Assembly: GCF_030269925.1 (NCBI RefSeq) | Contig: NC_085107.1 | Span: 15,190,001-15,254,000, forward strand | Length of the DNA: 64,000 bases | Origin: Bombyx mori | Lineage: Eukaryota; Arthropoda; Insecta; Lepidoptera; Bombycidae | Direction of reading: 5' to 3' | In this document: positions 1-11,260 of the stretch, piece by piece | Layout: each line of letters starts with the position of its first letter | Position numbering within the stretch: the stretch's first letter is position 1 | Program-made: the position numbers and the translations under genes | Notes under the pieces: generated by a model | The model's database searches: none | The model's input: the letters and a program-made list of their open reading frames with translations, nothing else | What the model was told of the DNA's origin: nothing

Positions 1-3000
1 ATTTTATAACATAATGCATAAAAGATACATTAAATCAATAAAGAAAACATTACATGCATACTATTTATTGTCAAACTTTTGTTCTTGACGTCTGTGGTCA
101 AATTGAGAATAGATGAAATATTGTTTGTCTTTATTAATATTCTTTAAGTTATAAGAGATGGCGCGACATCGTGAGATGCATCAAGTCTGCCCCTTCCAAC
201 ACTACATGACGATCACGACCACTCTATCAAGAGTGACACGACTGAGAAGAAGAAGAAGAAGAAGAAAAGTGTAAGCCTTGGCGAAATTTGTGATTATAGA
301 AGTATAAAATACAATCATAATAGTGTACAAACTTACAATTCCAATTAATTATAGTCGAATTTCGACTACTACGGGACCTCTAGTACTAATTAAAAGAGTA
401 AGAATTAAGGCGTAAATTTCTTTGACACGAAACAATTATACGAGTATGTCTGACAAGAACGTCAAAATCAAATAATATAACATGAAAAGATATCCAACTT
501 CGAGAATTCATAATTTCGCGAAATATGTGCATTACTTTCCTCGAACCTTCTCACATGGCGTGTTCTCCTAGTAGACATGCAACACTAAAATGCACGTTGC
601 ATTGGATGCACCTGCATTTCTTTATTAATAGTATTTTGAATAGGTAACTTATTGTTTAATTTAATAGCTGTAAGTGTTACATTTCCCTCTTTTTTCTCAA
701 ACATTTTTCTCTCTTTCTTGTACTTCTGGTTAGTAGTAGGAAACAACTGTAGCCTGAACATATAAATTTACTGTATTTTTAAATATATTACAAGATTGTA
801 ACTCGTACATCACGCACTAATAAATGGCTAAACATACAAATGTTGCTTGGTGTATCTATATATTAATACGTGAAGCAAAAACTTTGTATCCCTTTTTACG
901 AAAATTGCGCGGACGGAGAAGTATGAAATTTTCCACACCTATAGGGAATATAGAGAAGAAGTGTACAATGCTAATATTTTTTTTAAATAATGAATAAAAG
1001 ATACATTAAATCGATAAAGAAAATATTACACACGCTACTTACCATGTATTTGACGCACACACGCATGCATATTATTTATTGTCAAACTTTTGTTCTTAAC
1101 GTCTGTTGTCAAATTGAGAATAGATGAAATATTGTTTGTCTTTGTTAATAATTTTTATAGTGTAATCTTGGCGAAATTTAGGATTATAGAATTGTAAAAT
1201 ACAAGCATAATAGTGTACAAACTTACAATTCCAATTAATTATAGTCGAATTTCGACTACTGCGGGGCCTCTAGTCCTAATTAAAAGAGTAAGAATTAAGG
1301 CGTAAATTTCTTTGACACGAAACAATTATACGAGTATGTCTCACAAGAACGTGAAAATCAAATAATATAACATGAAAAGATATCCAATTTCGAGAATTCA
1401 TAATTTCGCGAAATATGTGCATTACTTTCCTCGAACCTTCTCACATGGCGTATTCTCCTAGTAGACATGCAACACTAAAATGCACGTTGCATTGGATGCA
1501 CCTGTATTTCTTTATTAATAGTATTTTAAATAGGTAACTTATTGTTTAATTAGTAGCTGTAAGTTACATTTCCCTCTTTTTTCTCAAACGTTTTTCTCTC
1601 TTTCTTGTACTTCTGGTTAGTAGTAGGAAACAGCTGTAGCCTGAACATATAAAATTTACTGTATTTTTTAATATATATCACAAGATTGTAACTCGTACAT
1701 CACGCACTAATAAATGGCTAAACGTACAAATGTTGCTTGGTATATACTAATTAAAAGAGTAAGAATTAAGGCGTAAATTTCTTTGACACGAAATAATTAT
1801 ACGAGTATGTCTCACATGAACGTGAATATGAAATAATATAAAATGAAATCAGTTCTAATTAAGGACATTGATAACCGCACGAAATATGTGCATCACTTTC
1901 CACGAAGCTCCTCTCATGTTGTGTTTTCCTAGTTAACGTACAAGACTAAAATGCACATCAAATTGGAACATTGAAACTGCATTTCTTTGTTAATTTTTAA
2001 CTAACTATTGCTTTATAGGCCTAAGTAACGTTTCCCCCTTTTTTATTACCCGTTTTTCTCCCTTTCTTGTACTTCTAAATCGTATTGGAAAACAGCTGTA
2101 GCCTGAAGATGTAAATTTACTGTACTTTAAATATGTCACGAGATTGTTACTCGTACAAAATGCACTTATAAATTTGAGCTGAATATCCAAATAGTGCTTA
2201 ATACATACCTACTAATTAAAAATGTAAGAATTAGTGTCTTCAATTTCTCTGCGAAATGCTTATAATACAACTCTGTCTCACAAGAACGTGAAAATGAAAT
2301 AATATAAAATGAAATCAGTTCTAATTAAGGACATTGATAACCGCACGGAATATGTGCATCACTTTCCACGAAGCTCCTCTCATGTTGTGTTCTCCTAGTA
2401 AGCATGCAACACCAAAATGCACATTGCATTGGAATATTGATACTGCATTTCTTTATTAATCTTTTAATTAACTAACTACATATTGCTTAATAGGTGTAAG
2501 TAACGTTTCCCCCTTTTTTATCAACCGTTTTTCTCTCTTTCTTGTACTTCTGGTTAGTAGCAGAAAACAGCTGTAGCCTGAAGATATAAATTTACTGTAT
2601 TTTAAATATATCACGAGACTTTCACTCGTACAATTCGCACTAATAAGTTTTAACTAAACATACAAATATTGCTTGGTATATACTTATTAAAAGAGTAGGA
2701 ATTAAGGTGTAAATTTCTTTGAGAAGAAATCATTATACAAGTATGTCTCACGAGAACGTGAAAATCAAATAATATAAAATGAAAATATATCCAATTTCGA
2801 GAATTCATAATTTCGCGAATTATGTGCATTTTTTCCTCGAAGCTCCTCACGGGCATGTTCTCCTAGTAGACAGGAAACACCAAAACGCACATTGTATTGC
2901 AAAATTGCATCTGCATTTCTTTATTATTAATTAATCTTTTAACCAAGTTATTGTTTAACAGGTAGGTGTAAGTAACATTTCCCCCTTTTTTATCAAACGT

Positions 3001-3410
3001 TTTTCTCTCTTTCTTATACTTCTGGTTAGTAGTAGGAAACAGCTGTAGCCTGAAGATATAAATTTACTGTATTTTTAAATATATCACGAGATTGTAGCTC
3101 GTACAATAGGCACTAATAAATTTTAACTAAACATACAAATGTTGCTTGGTATATACTAATTAAAAGACTAAGAATTAAGGCGTAAATTTCTTTGAGAAGA
3201 AATTATTATACAAGTATGTCTCACAAGAACGTGAAAATAAAATAATATGAAATGAAAAAATATCCAATTTCGACAATTCATAATTTCACGAAATATGTGC
3301 ATTAGTTGCCTCGAAGCTTCTCACATGGCGTGTTCTTCTAGTAGACATGCAACTTTGGTACTGCATGCAACTGAAGGTATGAAATTTACTGTATTTTGAC
3401 ATGTCACGAG
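1..3410 (+). repeat. Left (forward) arm of a palindromic tandem-repeat array
   Basis: Tandem copies of an AT-rich unit. A recognisable core (CACGAGATTGTAACTCGTAC and variants, followed by a CACTAATAAA stretch) recurs near 788, 1678, 2134, 2610 and 3083, and the next copy starts at 3403 and is split by a transposon. Spacing is about 456-476 bp except between the first two (about 890 bp), where an extra segment is duplicated: 985-1160 repeats 1-150. Each unit also carries a pyrimidine tract (TTTCTCTCTTTCTTGTACTTC) and a TCTCCTAGTA block. No long open frame is kept between units, so this looks like satellite or an amplified non-coding element. It continues off the left edge of the window. Confidence 0.85.
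3403..3410. repeat. Left 8-bp target site duplication of hAT-type element
   Basis: GTCACGAG directly abuts the CAAGGGCGGATCCAG terminus and is repeated at 6518-6525 after the opposite terminus. Joining the flanks restores a normal array core, which shows the insertion went into an existing repeat unit. Confidence 0.9.
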
Positions 3411-3930
3411 CAAGGGCGGATCCAGGGGGGGGGTCATGGGGGTCATGACCCCCCCCTGAGCTGGTTCCAGGACCTAGGTGGACCACATATTGAACATAAT
3501 GATTTTAGGACACAATATATTGTTGCTCCTTAATTAATTTAATATATTAAAATAACTTTGTATGATGGCAATTGTTTGGGAACGAACGCATCGAAAATTT
3601 TTAATTTTACCGCGCCACACTCGCGCGCGCTTGTCGACTACGTAACGTCTAGCTAGGCCTAACCTCAAATTGAATCCTAACCTCAATCGGAATCGGAACG
3701 ACTAAACTTCAACATATCATAACATAGTTCTAAGTTAAAAAACTAAAATTTATTTCTAGCTTTAATGTGTTATAATTGTACCTTTATGAGTATTCTTAAA
3801 AATTGTTACTGTAAATTCATTAATTACAAGAAATGGCAAGTAATCAGTTTCTCATTATCCCAGTGTGTGTGTTTTAACTTAAATGTTATTGTTGTTAATG
3901 CTCATAAAGTACCTCATAGGTAGATATGTA

Positions 3931-3946
3931 GGTACCTACTTACTGA
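3931..3946. repeat. Left 16-bp target duplication of the R1-clade LINE
   Basis: GGTACCTACTTACTGA at 3931-3946 is repeated exactly at 6131-6146, immediately after the A-run that ends the LINE. Confidence 0.93.
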
Positions 3947-5661
3947 CTGGTCGGCTTGTCCTTATTCCTAAGGAAGGCCGGCCACGTGACGAGCCAAGCG
4001 GGTACCGCCCAATCGTCGTGCTGGACGAGGCTGGTAAGCTCCTCGAGCGCATCGTCGCCAGTCGCCTCGTCCAGCACCTCGAAAGCGTTGGGCCTGACCT
4101 GGCTCCTAACCAATATGGTTTCCGGAGAGGTCGCTCCACCATGGACGCGGTCTTGCGCGTCCGCCACCTCTCCGATCGTGCGTGCTCCGAGGGGGGCGTG
4201 TTATTGGCTGTGTCGATTGATATCGCCAACGCCTTCAACACGATCCCTTGGAGCACGATCGTGGAATCGCTCCGGTTTCACCGCGTCCCCCCTAGTCTCC
4301 GCACCCTGATAGAGGATTACCTCTCAGGGCGAAATGTGGTCTTCCCCGAGAGGAGGGGGTGGGGACGGAAAGCGGTGTCGTGCGGGGTCCCGCAGGGGTC
4401 GGTACTTGGACCACTCCTGTGGGACATCGGTTTCGACTGGGTATTGCGCGGTGCTAGCCTGCGTGGCGTCGACGTAGTGTGCTATGTCGACGACACGCTG
4501 GTGACGGCCCGCGGAGCTGACTACAGAGCCGCAGCGATCCTTGCGACGGCGGCGGTCTCCACCGTCGTTAGTCGCATTCGGAGATTAGGTCTTGAGGTGG
4601 CCCTCCGCAAGTCCGAAGCGGTGTGCTTTCACCCAGTCCGGAGGGGACCTCCTCCGGGAGCGAATCTCATAGTCGGCGGAGTATCGATCGCTGTCCAGCC
4701 GAAGCTCAAATATTTGGGCCTTGTGCTGGACAGTCGATGGCGCTTCGACCACCACTTTGGTGAGTTAGTCCCGAAGCTGCTGGGGATGGCGGGTGCACTA
4801 GCCCGTCTTCTCCCCAACGTCGGTGGTTGCAGCGCCGGCGTCCGGCGTCTGTACCTGGGGGTCGTGCGCAGTATGGCTTTGTACGGCGCTCCCGTGTGGT
4901 CGCCCGCACTCTCTGCGCGCAATGCAGCTTTACTGCTACGAGCGCAGCAGGTGCTCGCGGTGAGGGTCATCAGGGGGTACCGTACGATCTCCCGGGAGGT
5001 CGCCTGCGCCCTCGCCGGTTCCCTTCCTTGGGATCTCGAGGCCGAGGTAGCAGCTGCGGTATACCGGCGCAGAACACAGTCCCTGAGTCGGGGACGGACG
5101 CCCGGCCCTTCGGCTGTCGGTCGGTGGAGGCGTGCTGCGCGTCATCTGGCGTACGCCGAGTGGAGGGAGCGGTTGCTGGAGGAGCTTGGCCAAACTTCAC
5201 TCACTCGCCGACGCACCCTCGAGGCCCTGGTGCCCGTGCTGGAGGCATGGTTAGATAGACGACACGGCGTGCTCTCCTTCCACCTAACGCAGGTCCTCTC
5301 GGGGCATGGTTGCTTCGAGAGGTACCTGTGGAAGGTTTGCAGGAGAGAGCCACATCCGGGTTGCCACCAGTGTGGGCATCCGGATGATGACGCTCAGCAC
5401 ACACTCGAAGGGTGCCCGCGTTGGGAGCGCTCGCGGCGAGACCTCATCACGGTGCTGGGGAGAGACCTCTCCTTGCGGGCTGTCATCGCCCGCATGCTAG
5501 AGGACCAGAATTCTTGGGAGGCCATGACCAGGTTTTGCGACCTGGTCATGGCGTTCCGTGAGGCTGAGGAGCGCGAAAGGGAGTGGGATCCCTCTTCGGC
5601 TTCTCAGCGAAGAAGGCGGAATGGACGGCACGGGCGCGAAGCTCCCGTTCATCTCCCGTAG
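3947..5661 (+). CDS. Reverse transcriptase of R1-clade LINE (partial ORF2, 5'-truncated)
   Basis: Polymerase and C-terminal part of a LINE ORF2, which copies element RNA onto nicked chromosomal DNA. The frame is open without a stop for about 570 codons; the in-frame ATG at 3883 lies in the host hAT DNA, so it is not the native start. Visible motifs in order: RLVLIPKEG and SGYRPIVVLDEAGKLLERI (fingers), FRRGRSTMDAV, DIANAFNTIP (motif A aspartate), GVPQGSVLGPLLW (motif B), CYVDD (catalytic aspartates, 4483-4494), LKYLGLVLD, then a C-terminal CHQCGHPDDDAQHTLEGC, the CCHC zinc knuckle of R1-type ORF2 proteins. The N-terminal endonuclease is absent. The intact frame suggests a fairly young insertion. 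R1, TRAS, SART or a related family cannot be told apart by eye. Confidence 0.88.
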
Positions 5662-6130
5662 GGGCTGTCGGGTGCCGGGTGCGGGGGTGCCCGGTACTCG
5701 GCTGTTGGTCCGGTGGTGAGGCGGCGCAAGGTGGCTCCTGTGCACCGCTCACGGTGTGTCCGAGACGACGTCTTGCGGGATTTTCCCGGGAATGGAGTGC
5801 CGTCCTATTAACAGGATGGGTACCGGCGACGGCGAGCCTTCGGCGCGCACTGTGCGGTACCGTGGGTTTCGTGGAGTCGGAATGGTGGGGCTCGATGGGG
5901 TTTAGTCGGTAGTCGGTTTTGCGGGGTAGCTCTTGGTGGCTGACGCCGTGCAGTGCCTCGTGCGCCTTTCTCAAGGCGTAGTCTCCCGGCAGGAATTGGG
6001 AGAAGAGGAGGACCCCTGTCTTCTTCTTCTCCCTGTTCTTCTGTGGAGGCGCCGGAGTCCGACATAACCCAGTCTCTTACCCCCCTCGACCGGGTATCCG
6101 TAAATGGATTCCCCAGCGTTAAAAAAAAAA
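3947..6130 (+). mobile_element. 5'-truncated R1-clade non-LTR retrotransposon
   Basis: The insertion starts inside the reverse transcriptase coding region, runs through the stop at 5659-5661 and a GC-rich 3' untranslated part, and ends with ten A at 6121-6130. Exact 16-bp duplications flank it. 5' truncation, terminal A-run and long target duplication are the signature of target-primed reverse transcription. GC content is far above the surroundings, as is common for R1-clade elements. The apurinic endonuclease domain and ORF1 are missing, so the copy is dead on arrival. Confidence 0.9.
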
Positions 6131-6146
6131 GGTACCTACTTACTGA
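6131..6146. repeat. Right 16-bp target duplication of the R1-clade LINE
   Basis: Exact second copy of GGTACCTACTTACTGA, directly after the ten-A tail. Confidence 0.93.
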
Positions 6147-6517
6147 AAGAGTCCTGCGTGACTTATGTACCTACTTATATATATTTTTTGGATGAGAGAG
6201 ATTGAAGAGCATAAGGTTTCTAACCCAACCTAATAAAATCTTAGATAAATTCACACAATGAAATCAAGTGTATCGTGGTGACCACATTGATTTTAATGCT
6301 TTTAAAAATAAAAGCTTTTAAATATGTACAAGTTATTATGTGTTAAGTTTTTCAAGTGTACAATAAAGAATAAATATTTTTAAGTACAGTACTTACGTCC
6401 ATTAATAAAAAACCTACTTTTTACTTGTATCTATTGTTATCAAAATTAAATTATAAGTTCTTGACTTGACTATGACTATGTGACCCCCTCCTGGCACCAA
6501 AGCTGGATCCGCCCTTG

Positions 6518-6850
6518 GTCACGAGATTATTACTGGTACAATTCGCACTAATAAATTTTGAATAAAAATACAAAAGTAATTTGGTACATTATACTAGTTA
6601 AAAATGTAAGAATTAGAGTCTTAAATTTCTGTGCAAAAAATTTATAATACAACTCTGCCTGACATGAATGTGAAAATGAAATAAAATAAAATGGAATCAG
6701 TTCCAATTACGGACATTGATAACTGCACAAAATATGTGCATCACTTTCCACGAAGCTCCTCTCATGTTGTATTCTCCTAGTAAGCGTGCAACACTAAAAT
6801 GCACATTACATTGGAAAATTGCAACTGCATTTCTTTATTAATCTTTTAAC
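6518..6850 (+). repeat. Last forward repeat unit (second half after hAT insertion)
   Basis: Begins with the second copy of GTCACGAG and continues the interrupted unit: the ATTATTACTGGTACAATTCGC core, the tract with AGCTCCTCTCATGTTG near 6760, and the segment ending TCTTTATTAATCTTTTAAC at about 6849. Beyond it the homology stops and the AT-rich spacer of the palindrome starts. Confidence 0.8.
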
Positions 6851-7389
6851 GAAGATATTCTATAAAATAGCCCATTTTAATTTGGCTGTTTTTTTTTTCG
6901 AAAATGCCGGCTTTAAAAACTAATAATAAAAAACAAAAGAGAAAATAAATAACTTAAGTGATTATGTTCAATTCAGAAATTAAATAAATTAAAATATAAG
7001 TTTATTGACCTAAAATTGGTTATATTATTTGGTGCTATTTTACAACGTTCTTATTTTTAACATCACAAAATAATAATATATTATACCAAAATTTATTTTT
7101 TGTTCTGAGATAATTTTGTTTTTCTCATTTTAGGCTAACTTGTTAGTTCCGACCGTATGTAATAAACATTTAAAATAGAAAATGTTAAATGTGCATTTAT
7201 TAATATTATAATTTAATTTTTATTTAACTTTATCTGATTCATTTATTTTCTCTTTTGTTTATTGACATTGGAAAAGAACAGCTCTTTTGAAAAAGAAGCC
7301 AAGACAAAATAAAGTTGGACAAATATAAGACCTTTATATGGACATAGAATAAATAAGTTTTTTAAAATATGTTGAGAGATGCCGGTAAT
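6851..7389. other. AT-rich spacer between the two arms of the palindrome
   Basis: About 540 bp of very AT-rich sequence with no recognisable gene or match to the repeat unit. It separates forward from inverted units. Confidence 0.5.
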
Positions 7390-10300
7390 TTTCAGTTTCA
7401 GTTTTCCAATGCAACCTGCATTTTAGTGTTGCATGTTTACTAGGAGAACACAACATGAGAGGAGATTCGAGGAAAGTGGTGCACATATTTCGCGCGCTTA
7501 TCAATGTCCGTAATTAGAACTGATTTCATTTGATATTATGTATTTCATTTTCACGTTCTTGGGAAACATAGTAATACATATTATGAATTTTTGGCAAAGA
7601 AATTTAAGACACTAATTGTTACTTTTTTTATTATGTATCAAGCAACCTTTGTACTTTTAGTCAAAATTTAGTAGTGCGAATTGTTCGAGTAACAATCTCG
7701 TGACCTAATAAAATATAGGAAATTTTACATCTTCAGGCTACAGCTATTTTCTACTGCTATCTAGTAATATTAAAAAGAGAGATGAGAGGTTGAGAAAAAA
7801 GAGGGAAATGGTACTTACACCTTACATCACCTTTCAGTAAACAATACATTAATTAAAAGATTATATTATTAAACATATGCAGTTGCAATTTGGAATGCAA
7901 TGTGCATTTTACTGTTGCATGTTTACTAGGAGAACACACTATGAGAGGAGCTTCGGGGAAAGAGATGCACATATTTCGCGCGCTTATCAATGTCCGTAAT
8001 TGGAGCTGATTTCATTTTATTTTATTTTCTCTTTCTTGTGAGGCTTAGCTCTGTTATAGTTTTTTAGAAAAGAAATTTAAGACTGAATTTTAGGTTTTTT
8101 AATCAATACGTACTAAAAACATTACCCGACTAGAAATATACAAAAGAGAATAATAAGGTTGATAGATAAAAGAAAAAACAGTTCTCGCAAAAGTAGTTTA
8201 TTAGTAGTATAAATGCCAAAAAATGTAGTTTTAATTTTCCAATGCAAGGTGCATTTTAGTGTTGAATGTTTACTAGGAGAACACGCCATGAGAGGAGCTT
8301 CGAGAAAATGGTGCATATATTTCGCGCGCTTATCAATGTCCGTAATTAAAACTGATTTCATTTGATATTATTTCATTTTCACGTTCTTGGGAAACATAGT
8401 TATATTATGAATTTTTTTTGGCAAAGAAATTTAAGACACAAATTATTACTTTTTTTATTTTTATGATGTACCAAGCGACTTTTGTACTTTTAGTCCATAT
8501 TTATTAGTGCGAATTGTTCGAGTAACAATTTCGTGACATAATAAAATACAGTAAATTTTACATCTTCAGGCTACAGCTGTTTTCTACTGTTATCTAGTAA
8601 TACTAAAAAGAGAGAAGAGAGGTTGATAAAAAAAGAGGGAAATTATACCTTACATCACCTTACAGTAAACAAAACATTAATTAAAAGGTTATATTTATAA
8701 ACATATGCAGTTGCAATATTGGAATGCAATGTGCATTTTACTGTTGCATTTTTACTAGGAGAACACACTATGAGAGGAGCTTCGGGGAAAGGGATGCACA
8801 TATTTCGCGCGCTTAGCAATGTCCGTAATCGGAGCTGATTTCATTTTATTTTATTTCATTTTCTCTTTCTTGAGAGGCTTAGCTGTGTTATAGTTTTTTG
8901 GAAAAGAAATTTAATACTTAATTTTTGGTTTTTTAATTAATACGTACTAAAAACATTACCTAACTAGAAATATAAAAAAGAGAATAATACAGTTGATAGA
9001 GAAAGGAAGAAACGGTTCTTGCAAAAGTAGTTTACTAGTATAAATGGCAAAAAATGCAGTTTTAATTTTCCAATGCAAGGTGCAATTTAGTGTTGCATGT
9101 TTACTAGGAGAACACGCCATGAGAGGAGCTTTGAAGAAAGTAATGCACATATTTCGTGAGCTTATGAATAAGTAATCGAAACTGAATTTCTTTTAATTTT
9201 ATAGGTACCTATTAATTGATTTTCACGTTCTTGTGAGACATAGCTGTATTATTATTTTTTGGCAAAGAAATTAAAGACATAATTCTTACTTTTTTAATTA
9301 GTATGTATGTACCAAGCAACTTTAATATTTTTAGTTAAAACTTATTAGTGCGAATTGTACGAGTGAAAGTCTCGTGACATATTAAAATACAGTAAATTTA
9401 CATCTTCAGGCTACAGCGGTTTTCTTCTACTAACAAATACAGCAAACTTACATATTCAGGCTACATCTTTTTTCTAATACGATTTAGAAGTACAAGAAAG
9501 GAAGAAAAACGGTTGATATAAAAGGAGGAAACGTTACTTATGCCTATAAAGCAATAGTTAGTCAAAAGATTAATAAAGAAATGCAGTTTCAATTTTCCAA
9601 TGTAATGTGCATTTTAGTTGTTGCATGCATACTAGGAGAACACAACATGAGAGGAGCTTCGAGGAAAGTGATGCACATATTTCGCGTACCGATTATTAAT
9701 GGCCTTAATTGGAACTGATTTCATATTATATTATTTCATTTTCACGTTGTTGTGAGAGAGAGTTGTATTATTAATTTTTCGCAAATAAATTTAAGACACT
9801 CATTCTTACATTTTTAATTAGAATGATGTACCAAGTAACTTTTGTATTTTTAGTCAAAATTTATTAGTGCGAATTGTACGAGTAATAGTCTCGTGATATA
9901 TTTAAAAATACAGTAAATTTATATCTTCAGGCTACAGCTGTTTTCTACTATTAACCAGAAGTACAAGAAAGAGACAAAGCGGTTGATAAAAGAGGGGGAA
10001 ATTTTACTTACACCTATTAAACAATAAGCTAGTTTAAAAGATTAATAAATACAGAAATGCAGGTGCAATTATCCAATGCAACGTGCGTTTTGTTGTTTCC
10101 AGTCTACTAGGAGAACACGCCATGTAAGGAGCTTCGAGGAAAGTAATGCAAATATTTCGCAAAATTATGAATTCTCGAAATTGGATATCTTTTCATTTTA
10201 TATTATTTCATATTCACGTCCTTGTGAGACATACTCGTATAATTATTTCGTGTCAAAGAAATTTACGCCTTAATTCTTAGTCTTTTAATTAGTATATACC

Positions 10301-11260
10301 AAGCAACATTTGTATGTTTAGCCATTTATTAGTGCGTGATGTACGAGTTACAATCTTGTAATATATTTAAAAATACAGTAAATTTATATGTTCAGGCTAC
10401 AGTTGTTTCCTACTACTAACCAGAAGTACAAGAAAGAGAGAAAAACGGTTGATAAAAAAGGGGGAAATGTTACTTACACCTACCTGTTAAACAATAACTT
10501 GGTTAAAAGATTAATTAATAATAAAGAAATGCAGATGCAATTTTTCAATACAATGTGCGTTTTGGTGATTCCTGTCTACTAGGAGAACATGCCCGTGAGG
10601 AGCTTCGAGGAAAAAATGCACATATTTCGCGAAATTATGAATTCTCGAAATTGGATATCTTTTCATGTCATATTATTTCATTTTTACGTTCTTGTGAGAC
10701 ATACTCGTATAATTATTTCGTGTCAAAGAAATTTACGCCTTAATTCTTACTCTTTTAATTAGTACATACCAAGCAACATTCGTATGTTTAGCCAAAATTT
10801 ATTAGTTCGTGCTGTACGAGTTACAATCTCGTGATATATTTAAAAATACAGTAAATTTATATGTTCAGGCTACAGCTGTTTTCTACTACTAACCGGAAGT
10901 ACAAGAAAGGGAGAAAAACGCTTGATAAAACAGGGGAAAATACTACTTACACATATTAAACAATAAGATAGTTAAAACTAATTCTTATTTTTTAAGAATT
11001 AATAATTACTATGTACTAAACAACATTTAGGTTTTCAGTCAAAATTTACAAGTGCTTTTTGTAAGAGTTACAATCTCGTGAATTAATTATCAAACATATA
11101 CTCAATTTCAATCTCTATCCACAGCTGTTTCCTAAAGTTCGTCAAAAGTCATTGCGAGAAGTGCAGTTGCAATATTCAAATGCAATGTGCATTTTAGTCT
11201 TGCATGGTTACTAGGAGAACACGGCTTGAGAGGAGTTCCAAAGAAAGTAATGCACATATT
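7390..11260 (-). repeat. Right (inverted) arm of the palindromic tandem-repeat array
   Basis: The same repeat unit in reverse orientation. The reversed core (GTGCGAATTGTACGAGT and variants ... CTCGTGA) recurs near 7673, 8506, 9344, 9861, 10330, 10801 and 11050. Spacing is about 470-520 bp in the distal part and about 835 bp in the two units nearest the centre. Segment 10470-10620 is close to the exact reverse complement of 2815-2960, including the rare variant ACGGGCATGTTCTCCTAG. Short open frames at 8122-8361 and 8956-9150 (minus) resemble each other only because the repeat does; I do not call them genes. Confidence 0.85.

Larger units (their letters stand above)
3411..6517. mobile_element. 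Non-autonomous hAT-type DNA transposon, interrupted by a LINE
   Basis: The ends are inverted copies: CAAGGGCGGATCCAG at 3411-3425 and its reverse complement at 6503-6517. An exact 8-bp duplication GTCACGAG flanks it, the length typical of hAT transposases. Without the LINE it carries (3947-6146, counting one copy of the duplicated target) the element is roughly 0.9 kb and has no transposase frame, so it would have moved only with help from a source elsewhere. Next to the left end lies a G-run and palindrome (about 3426-3458). The family assignment rests on terminus and duplication length, not on a protein. Confidence 0.85.

Noticed and set aside
3936..4970. Several long open frames on the opposite strand and other phases of the R1 reverse transcriptase
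   Set aside because: They are shadows caused by the high GC content of the LINE; only the plus-strand frame has RT motifs.
8122..9150. Two similar minus-strand open frames (79 and 64 codons) that look like a small protein family
   Set aside because: They lie in corresponding places of two copies of the tandem repeat, so their similarity reflects the repeat. Other units lack the frame.
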